Under the pieces are notes generated by a model that was not told the DNA's origin, searched no databases, and was given only the letters and a program-made list of their open reading frames with translations. From Streptomyces cynarae (GTDB lineage Bacteria > Actinomycetota > Actinomycetes > Streptomycetales > Streptomycetaceae): DNA of 64,000 nucleotides. The first letter of the stretch is position 1; the number at the start of each line of letters is the position of its first letter. The stretch covers positions 7,160,001 through 7,224,000 of the forward strand of contig NZ_CP106793.1 of assembly GCF_025642135.1 (NCBI RefSeq), given 5' to 3'. Shown piece by piece: positions 33,406-41,495 of this stretch. The position numbers and the translations under genes are program-made.

Positions 33406-33734
33406 TCCCCGCTCCCGGCTCCTTGGTTCGCCTGCGGGGTGCTCCAGCCGGTCAGGCTCACTGGTGGCGCTCCGCACAGCGCCGTGAAAGCTACCCCACC
33501 CAGGGGTCGGGCGGGAGAGGGCTGGAAACCCCGGAACCTCTCACAAACGCACAGGTCAGCCATGGAAAATGCGAGCACAAAGGGAAGGGGCGGACAGAAT
33601 CGCTTACGGCGGCGTAGGTTCCGGTTCCGTAATCTCCACGGAATCTGTACGGGGCGATTACCGCGCCGCACGCCCTACTGGCGAGTAGGGCGGGGCGGTG
33701 GCCGGGGTCTTCCGCAGGCCACCGCCCCCGGCGG
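33406..33734. other. Promoter/terminator region between MFS and FadD genes
   Basis: This 329-nt stretch holds two terminator hairpins next to the MFS stop (listed separately) and an AT-richer section at about 33540-33660 that probably contains the acyl-CoA ligase promoter. No gene is seen. Confidence 0.5.
33671..33726 (-). terminator. Two adjacent terminator hairpins after the MFS gene
   Basis: GGCGGTGGCC at 33694-33703 pairs with GGCCACCGCC at 33717-33726, and CGCCCTACT at 33671-33679 pairs with AGTAGGGCG at 33684-33692. Both are perfect stems directly downstream of the MFS stop at 33735. Confidence 0.7.
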
Positions 33735-35222
33735 TCATCCCTGCCGTACCACTGTCTTCTTCTGCGTCCCCGGCGCCGATCCTGTCACTCGGTCCCGCGG
33801 CTGTCGCACCAGAACCAGCACGGCCGCCCCCGCGACCAGCCCCACCACGCCGGCCGTCACGAGCGCCGCGTTCAGTCCCGAGGCGAAGGCGGTGCGCAGG
33901 GCGTGTCCCGAGAACGTGCCGCGCAGAGCCCCGGCTCCGCCGCCCGCCAGGGTGTGGGCCGCCTCGTGCGGCAGCGTGTCGCCCATCCGCGAGGTCAGGA
34001 CGGTACCGAAGACGGCGACCCCCAGCGCGTACCCGAGCTGCCGCACGGTGTTCACCGCACCCCCGGCCATGCCCGCCCGCTCGGGTGTTACCGCGGCCAG
34101 CGCGGCCCCGGCGACGGTGGGTGAGACGAACCCGGTGCCCACGCCCACCAGGACGAAGCCCGGCACCAGCACCACCCAGCCGGAGCCCGCGTCCAGGACG
34201 GCCTGGCACAGACACCCCGCCGCCGTCAGCAGCAGCCCGCCCCCGATGGTCAGCCGCGCCGGCGCCCCGTGCAGCAGCCGCCCGGCCAGGACCGCGACCA
34301 CCATGGCGGCGACCGTCAGCGGCAGCAGGGTGAGCCCGCCGCGCACCGGACTCATCCCGAGCAGCGTCTGCATCCAGATCGAGAGGTACGGCGTCACACC
34401 GAACGCCACCCCGTTGAAGGCGAGCGCCCCCACCATCACGCCCACGAACGCCGGCTTGCGCAGCAGCGACAGGTCGAGCAGCGGATGCGCCACCCGCCGC
34501 TCCACCAGCACGAAGCACACCAGGGCCAGCGCGGCCAGCGCGAACGCCCCGAGCGCCGGCGACGAGGTCCAGCCGTCCTCCCCGGCCCGCACCACCGCGT
34601 ACGTGGTGCCGCCCGCGAAGGCGGCGAAGGTGACCGTGCCCGCCCAGTCGACGCTCATTCCGCGCGGACCCCGCGACTCCGGCACCACGCGCAGGGTCAG
34701 CGCCACCGCGAGCACGCTCACCGGCAGATTCACGAAGAAGATCCACCGCCAGCCCGGGCCCTCGGTGAGCACCCCGCCGAGCACCGGACCGACCGCCGCT
34801 GCGGCACCGCTGACCGCGCCCCACACCCCGAGCGCCGCCGACCGCTGCCGCCCCTGGTAGACCGAGCCGAGCAAGGGCAGGGTCGTCGCGAACATCGCCG
34901 CCGCTCCCACGCCCTGCACCGCACGCGCCGCCACCAGTGCCACCGGCCCGGAGGCGAGCCCGCACAGCAGCGACGCCGCCGCGAACAGCACCACACCCAC
35001 GACGTGCACCCGGCGACGTCCCAGAAGGTCGGCGGCGGCCCCCATTCCCAAAAGAAGGGCGGCCAGCGCGAGCGCGTACCCGTCGACCACCCACTGCAGA
35101 TCGCTCAGCGACGTGTGCAGCGACCGCGCCATGTCCGGAAGCGCGACGACCACGATCGTCACGTCCAGCAACAACATGAACGTGCCCAGGCACACCGCCG
35201 TGAGCGGCCCCCATGTACGCAT
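33735..35222 (-). CDS. DHA2-family MFS drug efflux transporter (EmrB/QacA-like)
   Basis: The 495-residue protein has about 14 hydrophobic segments. Family motifs are LLLDVTIVVVALPDMARSLHTSLSDLQWVVDGYALALAALLLGMGAAADLLGRRRV near the N-terminus (motif D1 and motif A) and AARAVQGVGAAAMFATTLPLL (motif B). It should export hydrophobic drugs by proton antiport. The ATG at 35222 has AGGGGG just upstream. It is divergent from a double Lrp-type regulator 109 nt away, which is the likely controller. Confidence 0.9.
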   Translation of the reverse strand: MRTWGPLTAVCLGTFMLLLDVTIVVVALPDMARSLHTSLSDLQWVVDGYALALAALLLGMGAAADLLGRRRVHVVGVVLFAAASLLCGLASGPVALVAARAVQGVGAAAMFATTLPLLGSVYQGRQRSAALGVWGAVSGAAAAVGPVLGGVLTEGPGWRWIFFVNLPVSVLAVALTLRVVPESRGPRGMSVDWAGTVTFAAFAGGTTYAVVRAGEDGWTSSPALGAFALAALALVCFVLVERRVAHPLLDLSLLRKPAFVGVMVGALAFNGVAFGVTPYLSIWMQTLLGMSPVRGGLTLLPLTVAAMVVAVLAGRLLHGAPARLTIGGGLLLTAAGCLCQAVLDAGSGWVVLVPGFVLVGVGTGFVSPTVAGAALAAVTPERAGMAGGAVNTVRQLGYALGVAVFGTVLTSRMGDTLPHEAAHTLAGGGAGALRGTFSGHALRTAFASGLNAALVTAGVVGLVAGAAVLVLVRQPRDRVTGSAPGTQKKTVVRQG

Positions 35223-35331
35223 GTCCCCCTGCTTTCTGTCCGATGTGTGCGAGACGTTCGTACGATGGGCGCGGGCGCAGCCGATCACGGGGTCATCGGC
35301 ATCCGAGCGCCGGAATCCGACGGGGGAAGCC

Positions 35332-36315
35332 ATGATGCGGATGGAATCCGACACCTTCGATGCGCTCGATCTGCAACTGCTGTCGGCGCTGGAGATCGAC
35401 GGCCGGGCCTCCTTCAGCCGGATCGCAGCCGTCCTCGACGTCTCCGACCAGACCGTCGCGCGCCGCTACCGGCGGCTGTGCGCCGAGGGCGGGCTGCGGG
35501 TCGTGGCGATCCGCGACGCCCACCGGCTCGGTCACGACCAGTGGATGCTGCGGGTCCGGTGCACGCCCGACAGCGCGGTGGCCATAGGCGACGCGCTCGC
35601 CAAGCGCCCCGACACCAACTGGGTCGGGCTCACCTCCGGCGGTACCGAGGTGCTCTGTCTGACCCGGCCGCGCAGCCAGGGCGACCACGACGACCTGCTG
35701 CTCGGCAAGCTGCCCCGCACCCCCAGCGTGCTGGAGATCCGCGCCCACCAGGTGCTCCACCGGTTCTACGGCGGCGTCCACGGCTGGGTGCGCAAGTTCG
35801 GCGTCCTCACCGCCGACCAGATCGCCGCCCTCCGCCCCCGTACGGCACCCGTTCCGGGACCGGCACGCATCGGCCCGGAGGACGAGCCCCTGCTGGCCGT
35901 CCTCGAGCGGGACGGGCGCGCCGGCCACCCGGAACTGCAGCGCGCCACCGGTCGCTCGGAGTCCGCCGTCAAGCGCCGTCTGACGTCCTTGATCGCCTCC
36001 GGCGCCGTGTACATAGACGTGGAGTTCGACAACGAGCTCCTGGGGTTTCCCGTCGCCGCGATGCTGTGGATCACGGCCGCCCCCGCCGCCCTGCACTCGG
36101 TCGGTGAGGCGCTCGCCGGCCACGACCGGATCGCCCACGCCTCCGCGACGGCGGGCACCTCGAACATCGTGGCGAGCGCCCTGGCGAGGAGCACGGCGGA
36201 CCTCTATGCGTATCTGAGCGGCCCCCTGGGGCACCTCGACGGTGTCCAGCACGTGGAGGTGACGCCGTTCCTGCGCAGGGTCAAGCAGCTCACGTATCCG
36301 CGGCCGGTGCGGTGA
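35332..36315 (+). CDS. Lrp/AsnC-family regulator with two tandem modules
   Basis: The 327-residue protein is about twice the usual Lrp length. It has one HTH at the N-terminus (LDLQLLSALEIDGRASFSRIAAVLDVSDQTVARRYRRL) and a second in the middle (LLAVLERDGRAGHPELQRATGRSESAVKRRLTSLIASG), each followed by an RAM-like ligand domain. Duplicated AsnC proteins of this kind are common in Streptomyces. GGGGGAAG precedes the ATG at 35332. Its position, divergent from the efflux gene, suggests control of that gene. Confidence 0.87.
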   Translation: MMRMESDTFDALDLQLLSALEIDGRASFSRIAAVLDVSDQTVARRYRRLCAEGGLRVVAIRDAHRLGHDQWMLRVRCTPDSAVAIGDALAKRPDTNWVGLTSGGTEVLCLTRPRSQGDHDDLLLGKLPRTPSVLEIRAHQVLHRFYGGVHGWVRKFGVLTADQIAALRPRTAPVPGPARIGPEDEPLLAVLERDGRAGHPELQRATGRSESAVKRRLTSLIASGAVYIDVEFDNELLGFPVAAMLWITAAPAALHSVGEALAGHDRIAHASATAGTSNIVASALARSTADLYAYLSGPLGHLDGVQHVEVTPFLRRVKQLTYPRPVR

Positions 36316-37179
36316 CTATCGCCGGTGCAGCCGGTCGCCGCCCGCCAGGATCGTCGACGCCAGTGCCTGGGCCGCGCTGTGGGCGGGGCCTTGTCGCTCT
36401 CCGTGCACCAGGACGAAGTCGACCTCACCCAGGTCCGGCAGGCCCGCACGTTCGGGGATCCGGACCAGGCCCGGAGGGATGAGGCCCCGGGAGTGGGCCA
36501 TCACGCCGAGGCCGGCGCGGGCCGCCGCGATCAGGCCGTTGAGGCTGCCGCTGGTGCACGTGATGCGCCAGGGCCGGCCCTGTTTCTCCAGTGCCTGAAG
36601 CGCGCGGGCACGGGTGATGCCCGGCGGCGGGTAGACGATCAGCGGAACCGGGCGGTCAGGGTCCAGACGCAGCCGCTCCGCGCCGATCCACACCAGCTTG
36701 TCGTGCCGCACCAGTTCGCCGCGCGGGTCCCCCGGGCGCCGCTTGGCCAGCACCAGGTCCAGCCGGCCCGCCGCCAGGCGCTCGTGCAGCGTGCCCGACA
36801 GTTCGACCGTCAGCTCCAGATCCACCTCGGGGTGCTCGTACCGGAAGCCCTCCAGGATCTCCGGCAGTCGGGTGAGGACGAAGTCCTCGGAGGCGCCGAA
36901 CCGCAACCGGCCGCGCGGCCGGGTCCCCGTGAAGAACGCCGTCGCCTGCTCGTGCACCTCCAGGATCCGCCGAGCGAAGCCGAGCATCGCCTCGCCGTCC
37001 TCGGTCAGCTCCACGGAGTGCGTGTCCCGCAGGAAGAGCGGCCGCCCGGTCGCGTCCTCCAGCCGCCGCACGTGCTGGCTCACCGTGGACTGGCGCAGCC
37101 CCAGCCGCCGGGCGGCCTGCGTGAAGCTCAGCGTCTGGGCCACGGCGAGGAACGTGCGCAGGTGGGACGGGTCGTACAT
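36316..37179 (-). CDS. LysR-family transcriptional regulator
   Basis: The 287-residue protein begins with the LysR winged HTH (LRTFLAVAQTLSFTQAARRLGLRQSTVSQHVRRLEDATGRPLFLRD) and has a periplasmic-binding-like sensor domain (~90-287). The ATG is at 37179. It is divergent from a bile-acid-symporter-like gene, and a T-N11-A LysR box lies 14 nt upstream of its own start, so autoregulation and activation of the transporter are likely. Confidence 0.9.
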   Translation of the reverse strand: MYDPSHLRTFLAVAQTLSFTQAARRLGLRQSTVSQHVRRLEDATGRPLFLRDTHSVELTEDGEAMLGFARRILEVHEQATAFFTGTRPRGRLRFGASEDFVLTRLPEILEGFRYEHPEVDLELTVELSGTLHERLAAGRLDLVLAKRRPGDPRGELVRHDKLVWIGAERLRLDPDRPVPLIVYPPPGITRARALQALEKQGRPWRITCTSGSLNGLIAAARAGLGVMAHSRGLIPPGLVRIPERAGLPDLGEVDFVLVHGERQGPAHSAAQALASTILAGGDRLHRR

Positions 37180-37193
37180 GGCTCCCCCAGCTT

Positions 37194-37208
37194 ATCGTGG
37201 AACGCGAT
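37194..37208. promoter_or_regulatory. LysR box ATCG-N7-CGAT
   Basis: ATCGTGGAACGCGAT is an inverted repeat that contains the LysR T-N11-A core (T at 37195, A at 37207). It lies between the divergent lysR and transporter genes, close to the lysR start. Confidence 0.55.
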
Positions 37209-37265
37209 GAGAGTCAGTGCAGTATGCGGGATTCCCGATCGCTGGGCGGTGGAGGACCATGGAGA

Positions 37266-37304
37266 GGGCACGACCGTGCCCCCGCACCGGGCACGATCGT
37301 GCCC
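37266..37304. promoter_or_regulatory. Tandem 16-bp palindromes upstream of transporter
   Basis: GGGCACGACCGTGCCC (37266-37281) and GGGCACGATCGTGCCC (37289-37304) are two nearly identical palindromes, the second perfect, with start-to-start spacing of 23 nt. They end 34 nt before the transporter GTG and look like a double operator; the binding protein is unknown. Confidence 0.55.
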
Positions 37305-37338
37305 CTCACCCGGACGTACAGCGAAGTAGTGGAGCACT

Positions 37339-38379
37339 GTGAAACGCCTGCGATGGCCGCGTCGGATGCCCGTCGACCCGTACATCCTCCTGTTGCTGGG
37401 GACCGTGGGGCTCGCCGCCCTCGTCCCGGCGCGGGGCACGGCCGCGAGCGTCACCTCCGGTGCCTCCACGGCCGCGATCGCCTTCCTCTTCTTCCTGTAC
37501 GGGGCCCGGCTCTCCACCCGTGAGGCGCTGGAGGGGCTCCGGCACTGGCGGCTCCACGTCACCGTGCTCGCCTGCACCTTCGTGATCTTCCCGCTGCTGG
37601 GTCTGGCGGCCCGCGGCCTGGTGCCGGTGTTCCTGACGCACAACCTCTACACCGGGCTGCTCTTCCTCACCCTCGTCCCGTCCACCATCCAGTCGTCGAT
37701 CGCCTTCACCTCGATGGCCCGCGGCAACGTGCCCGCCGCGATCTGCGCGGGCTCCTTCTCCTCCCTCGTCGGCATCGTCATCACCCCGCTGCTCGCGGCG
37801 GCCCTGCTGGGCGACAGCGGCGGCGGATTCTCGGCGGACTCGCTCGTCGAGATCGTCTTGCAGCTGCTGGTGCCGTTCCTCGCGGGACAGGTCCTGCGGC
37901 GCTGGATCGGGGGGTTCGTCACCCGGCACAAGAAGGTGCTCGGGCTCGTCGACCGCGGCTCGATCCTGCTGGTCGTCTACACCGCGTTCAGCGAGGGCAT
38001 GGTGCGCGGCATCTGGCACCAGGTGAGCCCGCTCCGGCTCGGCGGCCTGCTCGTCGTCGAGGCCGCGGTGCTCGCCGTGATGCTGGCGCTGACCTGGTAC
38101 GGCGGCCGTGCCCTCGGCTTCGGCCGGGAGGACCGGATCGCGATCCAGTTCGCCGGGTCGAAGAAGTCCCTCGCCTCCGGGCTGCCCATGGCGAGCGTCC
38201 TGTTCGGCGCGCAGGCCTCCCTCGCCGTGCTCCCGCTGATGCTCTTCCATCAGATGCAGCTGATGGTCTGCGCGGTGATCGCCAAGCGCCGGGCCCACGA
38301 CGCCGACAGCCCGGCGGTCGGCCCGGAGCCGGCCGCGGCGTCACGCACCGCGGTCGGTACGGCGACACGTTCCGGCTGA
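37339..38379 (+). CDS. Bile acid:sodium symporter-family (SBF-like) transporter
   Basis: The 346-residue protein has about ten transmembrane segments, beginning DPYILLLLGTVGLAALVPARG. SBF-like landmarks are IAFLFFLYGARLSTREALEGLRHWRLH, LLFLTLVPSTIQSSIAFTSMARGN and IQFAGSKKSLASGLPMASVLFG. This YfeH-type branch probably transports organic anions; the substrate is not known. The start is GTG at 37339. The gene follows two tandem palindromes and is divergent from a LysR gene. Confidence 0.88.
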   Translation: MKRLRWPRRMPVDPYILLLLGTVGLAALVPARGTAASVTSGASTAAIAFLFFLYGARLSTREALEGLRHWRLHVTVLACTFVIFPLLGLAARGLVPVFLTHNLYTGLLFLTLVPSTIQSSIAFTSMARGNVPAAICAGSFSSLVGIVITPLLAAALLGDSGGGFSADSLVEIVLQLLVPFLAGQVLRRWIGGFVTRHKKVLGLVDRGSILLVVYTAFSEGMVRGIWHQVSPLRLGGLLVVEAAVLAVMLALTWYGGRALGFGREDRIAIQFAGSKKSLASGLPMASVLFGAQASLAVLPLMLFHQMQLMVCAVIAKRRAHDADSPAVGPEPAAASRTAVGTATRSG

Positions 38380-38400
38380 GGTTCGCCTGCGCCGACCGCG

Positions 38401-38466
38401 GTGAGGCCTTTGGTGCCCGGGACACGGTGGTCCGTGAGGCCCTCGGTGCCCGAGACGCGGTGGTCC
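38401..38466. repeat. Two tandem 33-bp direct repeats
   Basis: Bases 38401-38433 and 38434-38466 are imperfect copies differing at about five positions. They fill most of the gap between the transporter and the quinone oxidoreductase. On the minus strand they could encode an 11-residue repeat (DHRVPGTKGLT and DHRVSGTEGLT), but they lie beyond the true stop of that gene. Confidence 0.7.
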
Positions 38467-38515
38467 CGGGCGGGCCTGCTCACGTCCGGACCGTCATCGG
38501 ACGGCCGTCGGCGGC

Positions 38516-39431
38516 TCAGGGGCGCAACACCACCTTGCCGAGGTTGCCGCGCGACTCGATGACCGCGTGCGCCTTCGCCGCCTCCTCCAGCGGGAACTCG
38601 GCGTGCACGACGGGCTTCAGCGCGCCCTCGGCGAACAGCCGCCACAGTTCCTGCCGCCACCGCTCGTACAGCTCGGGCTTCCCGCGGGCGATCCGTGCCA
38701 TCTGGAAGCCGATCACGGATTTGGCGCCCACCAGCAGGTCGTACGCCTGAACGGTGCCGCCGCCCGAGCTGTACGCGACGAGCCGCCGCCCGGCGCGAGC
38801 GCGGCGACGGCCGGGCCGAGCAGGTCGCCGCCCACCACGTCGAGGGCGTAGTCGACGGGATCACCCCACTGGGGGTGTCGTAGGCGACCACCTCGTCGGC
38901 GCCGAGCGCGCGCACGAACTCCGCCTTCCCGGCGCCGGACACGGCGCCCACGACACGGGACGCCCCGTGCACCCGGGCCAACTGCACGGCGAGATGGCCG
39001 ACGCCGCTCGCCGCCGCTGTGACCAGGGCCGACTCGCCCGGCTCGGGGCGTGCCGCCTGAAGTGCGCCGAGCGCGACCAGCCCGCTGCGGACCAGCGCGA
39101 CGGCGTCGACGGCGCTCGCCGTACCGGGGACCGGAGAGGCCATGGCCTCGTGCAGGACGGCGAAGTCGGCATAACCGTGTCCGAAGCACAGTCCCGTCAC
39201 CCGGTCGCCGGTCCGGAAGCGGGTGACGCCGGTGCCCACCTCGACCACCTCGCCGGCGATCTCGCCGCCGAGCGCGATCGGCTCGGCGGCCTCGGTGACC
39301 TTGCGCACGACGGGCAGCGTGACCCCGACGGCCTCGCAGCGCACGAGGAGTTCGCCGGGGCCCGCCTTCGGGACGGGTGCCTCCTCCAGGAACAGGGGGC
39401 CGCCGGTGGACTCGTACCGGACGCGACGCAT
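38516..39431 (-). pseudogene. Zinc-type/quinone oxidoreductase (MDR) with two frameshifts
   Basis: The gene starts at the ATG at 39431 with GGAGGTG upstream, and reads VRYESTGGPLFLEEAPVPKAGPGELLVRCEAVGV, FRTGDRVTGLCFGHGYADFAVL, SALVTAAASGVGHLAVQLARVHGASRVVGAVS and ADEVVAYDTP. Then a one-base loss in a C run near 38869-38874 shifts the frame (DPVDYALDVVGGDLLGPAVAALAPG). A second loss near 38785-38795 shifts it again to the final VAYSSGGGTVQAYDLL, FPLEEAAKAHAVIESRGNLGKVVLRP, ending at 38516. All parts are well preserved, which fits a recent pseudogene or base-calling errors. Intact homologues reduce quinones or enones with NADPH. The divergent MarR gene probably controls it. Confidence 0.85.
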
Positions 39432-39446
39432 CGCACCTCCAGCTAT

Positions 39447-39463
39447 CGTTGGGAGTCCCAACG
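39447..39463. promoter_or_regulatory. MarR operator, site 1
   Basis: CGTTGGGAGTCCCAACG is a perfect 8-1-8 palindrome in the 83-nt gap between the divergent oxidoreductase and marR genes. It lies 16 nt from the oxidoreductase start. Confidence 0.7.
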
Positions 39464-39475
39464 GTATCGCAAACT

Positions 39476-39492
39476 CGTGGGGGTTCCCAACG
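39476..39492. promoter_or_regulatory. MarR operator, site 2
   Basis: CGTGGGGGTTCCCAACG has the same right half as site 1 and matches its left half at six of eight positions, 29 nt further on. It lies 22 nt before the marR ATG, so it suits autorepression. Confidence 0.6.
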
Positions 39493-39514
39493 GTTTTTTC
39501 GCTAAGCTTCGGCC

Positions 39515-39952
39515 ATGGCCGAAGCTCCCCTCCCTGCGATCCGCTCCCTGCCGAGCTGGCTCCTCGGCCGCGCCGCCGCCCGCGGTCGCGCCCTGGTGGC
39601 CGACGCCCTCGCCGCCGAGGGCATGAAGATGTGGCACCACGTGGTGCTCTCCGCCGTCCGCGACCTCGCCCCGGTCGCCCAGGCCGACCTCGGCCGCGGC
39701 ATCGCGCTCGACCCGAAGGACCTGGTCGGCATCCTCAACGACCTGCAGGCGGCGGGTCTGGTCCTCCGCGAGCCCGACCCCAGGGACCGCCGCAAGAACG
39801 CGGTGTCGCTCACCGAGGAGGGCGCCCGACTGCTGAAGCGCTGCGAGAAGGCGGCCCGCGAGGCGAACGACACGCTGCTCGCGCCGCTCTCCCCGGCCGA
39901 ACGCGACCGGTTCATGGATTTGTTGATCCGTATTTCCGGTACGGACGGCTGA
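39515..39952 (+). CDS. MarR-family transcriptional regulator
   Basis: The 145-residue protein has the MarR winged-helix core: MKMWHHVVLSAVRDLAPVAQADLGRGIALDPKDLVGILNDLQAAGLVLREPDPRDRRKNAVSLTEEGARLL, with the DPRDRR wing motif. Two copies of a matching palindrome lie between it and the divergent quinone oxidoreductase, a classic autoregulated oxidative or electrophile-stress pair. The ATG at 39515 has no clear Shine-Dalgarno. Confidence 0.9.
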   Translation: MAEAPLPAIRSLPSWLLGRAAARGRALVADALAAEGMKMWHHVVLSAVRDLAPVAQADLGRGIALDPKDLVGILNDLQAAGLVLREPDPRDRRKNAVSLTEEGARLLKRCEKAAREANDTLLAPLSPAERDRFMDLLIRISGTDG

Positions 39953-39971
39953 CGGCGGCTAACGTTCCGTC

Positions 39972-40499
39972 ATGACCGCAGCTGACGCACTTGATCCGGC
40001 GCGCACGGCCCTCGTGCTCGTCGACCTGATGGACCGCATCGTCGCCCTGCCTCTGGAGCCACGCAAGGGCACGGACGTCCTCGCCACGGCCGAGGGGCTG
40101 GCGGACGCCTTCCGCTCGGCCGGCGCTCCCGTCGTCCTCATCCGCGTCGAGCGCCCCGGCGTCGCCGAACAGCCGCCCGGCAGCGGCCTGGTGGCCGGCC
40201 TGCTCCGGGACGGGGACCTCGAGGTGGTGAAGCGGACGATGGGCGGCTTCCAGGGCACGGGCCTGGACGAGCGCCTGCGCGAACGGGGCGTCACCACTGT
40301 GGTGTTCGGCGGCATCGCCACCAACCTCGGCGTGGAGTCCACCGCCCGTGCCGCCGCCGACCTCGGTTACGACCTCGTCTTCGTCGAGGACGCCATGGCC
40401 GCCTTCACCGCCGCCGAGCACCAGGCGTCGGTCGGGCTGGACTTCCCGCGCCTCGGATCGGTCGTGGCCGCCTCGCAGGTGCGGCTCACGACCGGCTGA
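39972..40499 (+). CDS. Isochorismatase-like hydrolase lacking the catalytic cysteine
   Basis: The 175-residue protein has the isochorismatase fold: ALVLVDLMDRIVALP with the conserved Asp, EVVKRTMGGFQGTGLD with the conserved Lys, and VVFGGIATNLGVESTARAAADLGYDLVFVEDAMAAFTAAEHQA. The nucleophile Cys expected in the GI-T--C motif is replaced by Gly, as in EntB/PhzD-type isochorismatases, which work without Cys. It is therefore unlikely to be a nicotinamidase-type amidase. It follows marR by 19 nt and may be in its transcript. No clear Shine-Dalgarno is seen. Confidence 0.8.
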   Translation: MTAADALDPARTALVLVDLMDRIVALPLEPRKGTDVLATAEGLADAFRSAGAPVVLIRVERPGVAEQPPGSGLVAGLLRDGDLEVVKRTMGGFQGTGLDERLRERGVTTVVFGGIATNLGVESTARAAADLGYDLVFVEDAMAAFTAAEHQASVGLDFPRLGSVVAASQVRLTTG

Positions 40500-40525
40500 C
40501 ACGTCGGAGCCGGTGCCCCACGCTC

Positions 40526-41245
40526 TCAGACCAGCAGCCCGCCGCCGTCCACGACCACCACCGAGCCCGTGCTGTAGCTGCCGCGCATCAGATACAGGTA
40601 CGCCTCCGCGACGTCCTCCGGCATGCCCACCCGGCCGACGGGCAGCGCGGCCGCGCTCGACTCGAACAGGCCGCGCCGGTCCTCCTCGGTCATGTCCCGC
40701 CACAGCTCGGTGTGGACCACGCCGGGGGAGACCACGTTGACCCGGATCGGGGCGAGCTCCAGGGCCAGTGCCCGGGTGAGCGACTCCATCGCCCCGCACA
40801 GGCTCGCCGCGACGGTCGTGCCCGGCAACGGGCGCTGCCCCGCGATCCCGGTGGTCAGCACCACGGAGCCGCCCTTGCGGATCGAGGGCGCGCCGTGCTT
40901 GACGGCCGTGTACGCGCCCCACAGCCGGGTGTCCAGGAACCGCCTGGCCCGCGGAAGGTCGGACCCCAGGAAGCTCTCCATCAGCAGCGACTCACCGGCC
41001 GTGTAGACCAGGTGGTCGAAGCCGCCGATCCGCTCGAAGAAGGCGCGCACAGCGGCCTCGTCCGTCGCGTCGAGCGTGCGCCCCTCGGCGCCCGGCGGCA
41101 GCCGCTCCAGCGCCGCGTCGACGCTCTCCTGCCGACGGGAGGCGACCACCACCTCCGCACCCTCACGGGCGGCCCCCTCCGCGACCGCCAGACCGATGCC
41201 CGACGTACCGCCGACGACCACGATCCGCTGTCCTCGCAGGCCCAT
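40526..41245 (-). CDS. Short-chain dehydrogenase/reductase, atypical active site
   Basis: The 239-residue protein has the SDR nucleotide-binding motif VVGGTSGIGLAVAEGAAREGAEVVVASRR and ends PEDVAEAYLYLMRGSYSTGSVVVVDGGGLL. The catalytic YxxxK is not there: the corresponding stretch reads TTVAASLCGAMESLTRALALELAPIRVNVVSPGVV. Ordinary ketoreductase chemistry is thus doubtful, though cofactor binding seems intact. The ATG is at 41245. It is convergent with the isochorismatase-like gene. Confidence 0.85.
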   Translation of the reverse strand: MGLRGQRIVVVGGTSGIGLAVAEGAAREGAEVVVASRRQESVDAALERLPPGAEGRTLDATDEAAVRAFFERIGGFDHLVYTAGESLLMESFLGSDLPRARRFLDTRLWGAYTAVKHGAPSIRKGGSVVLTTGIAGQRPLPGTTVAASLCGAMESLTRALALELAPIRVNVVSPGVVHTELWRDMTEEDRRGLFESSAAALPVGRVGMPEDVAEAYLYLMRGSYSTGSVVVVDGGGLLV

Positions 41246-41495
41246 GTCCGATGCCCCTTTCCTCTGTGTCCGACGGGGGTTTCAGCCTGCGTCCGGCGGC
41301 ACCTCGCCGTCCAAGACCTCTTCCGTACGCGGCGAAACCCGCAGGGCATCGCCACCGGAACGGCGGAAAGGGCGACCCGAGATCCCGCCCTGCGAAAGGT
41401 TCGCTGCTTCGGGCGCGAAGGCACAGCGGGCCCCGGCGGCGCAGGGGGCGCTCCCCGCCGGCCGGGGTCCCCGCCGCCGTGTCGCGGGGAGGCGG

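Noticed and set aside
38250..38515. 11-residue repeated tail of the oxidoreductase frame
   Set aside because: It arises from reading past two frameshifts in the original frame; the true protein end is at 38516 in another frame.
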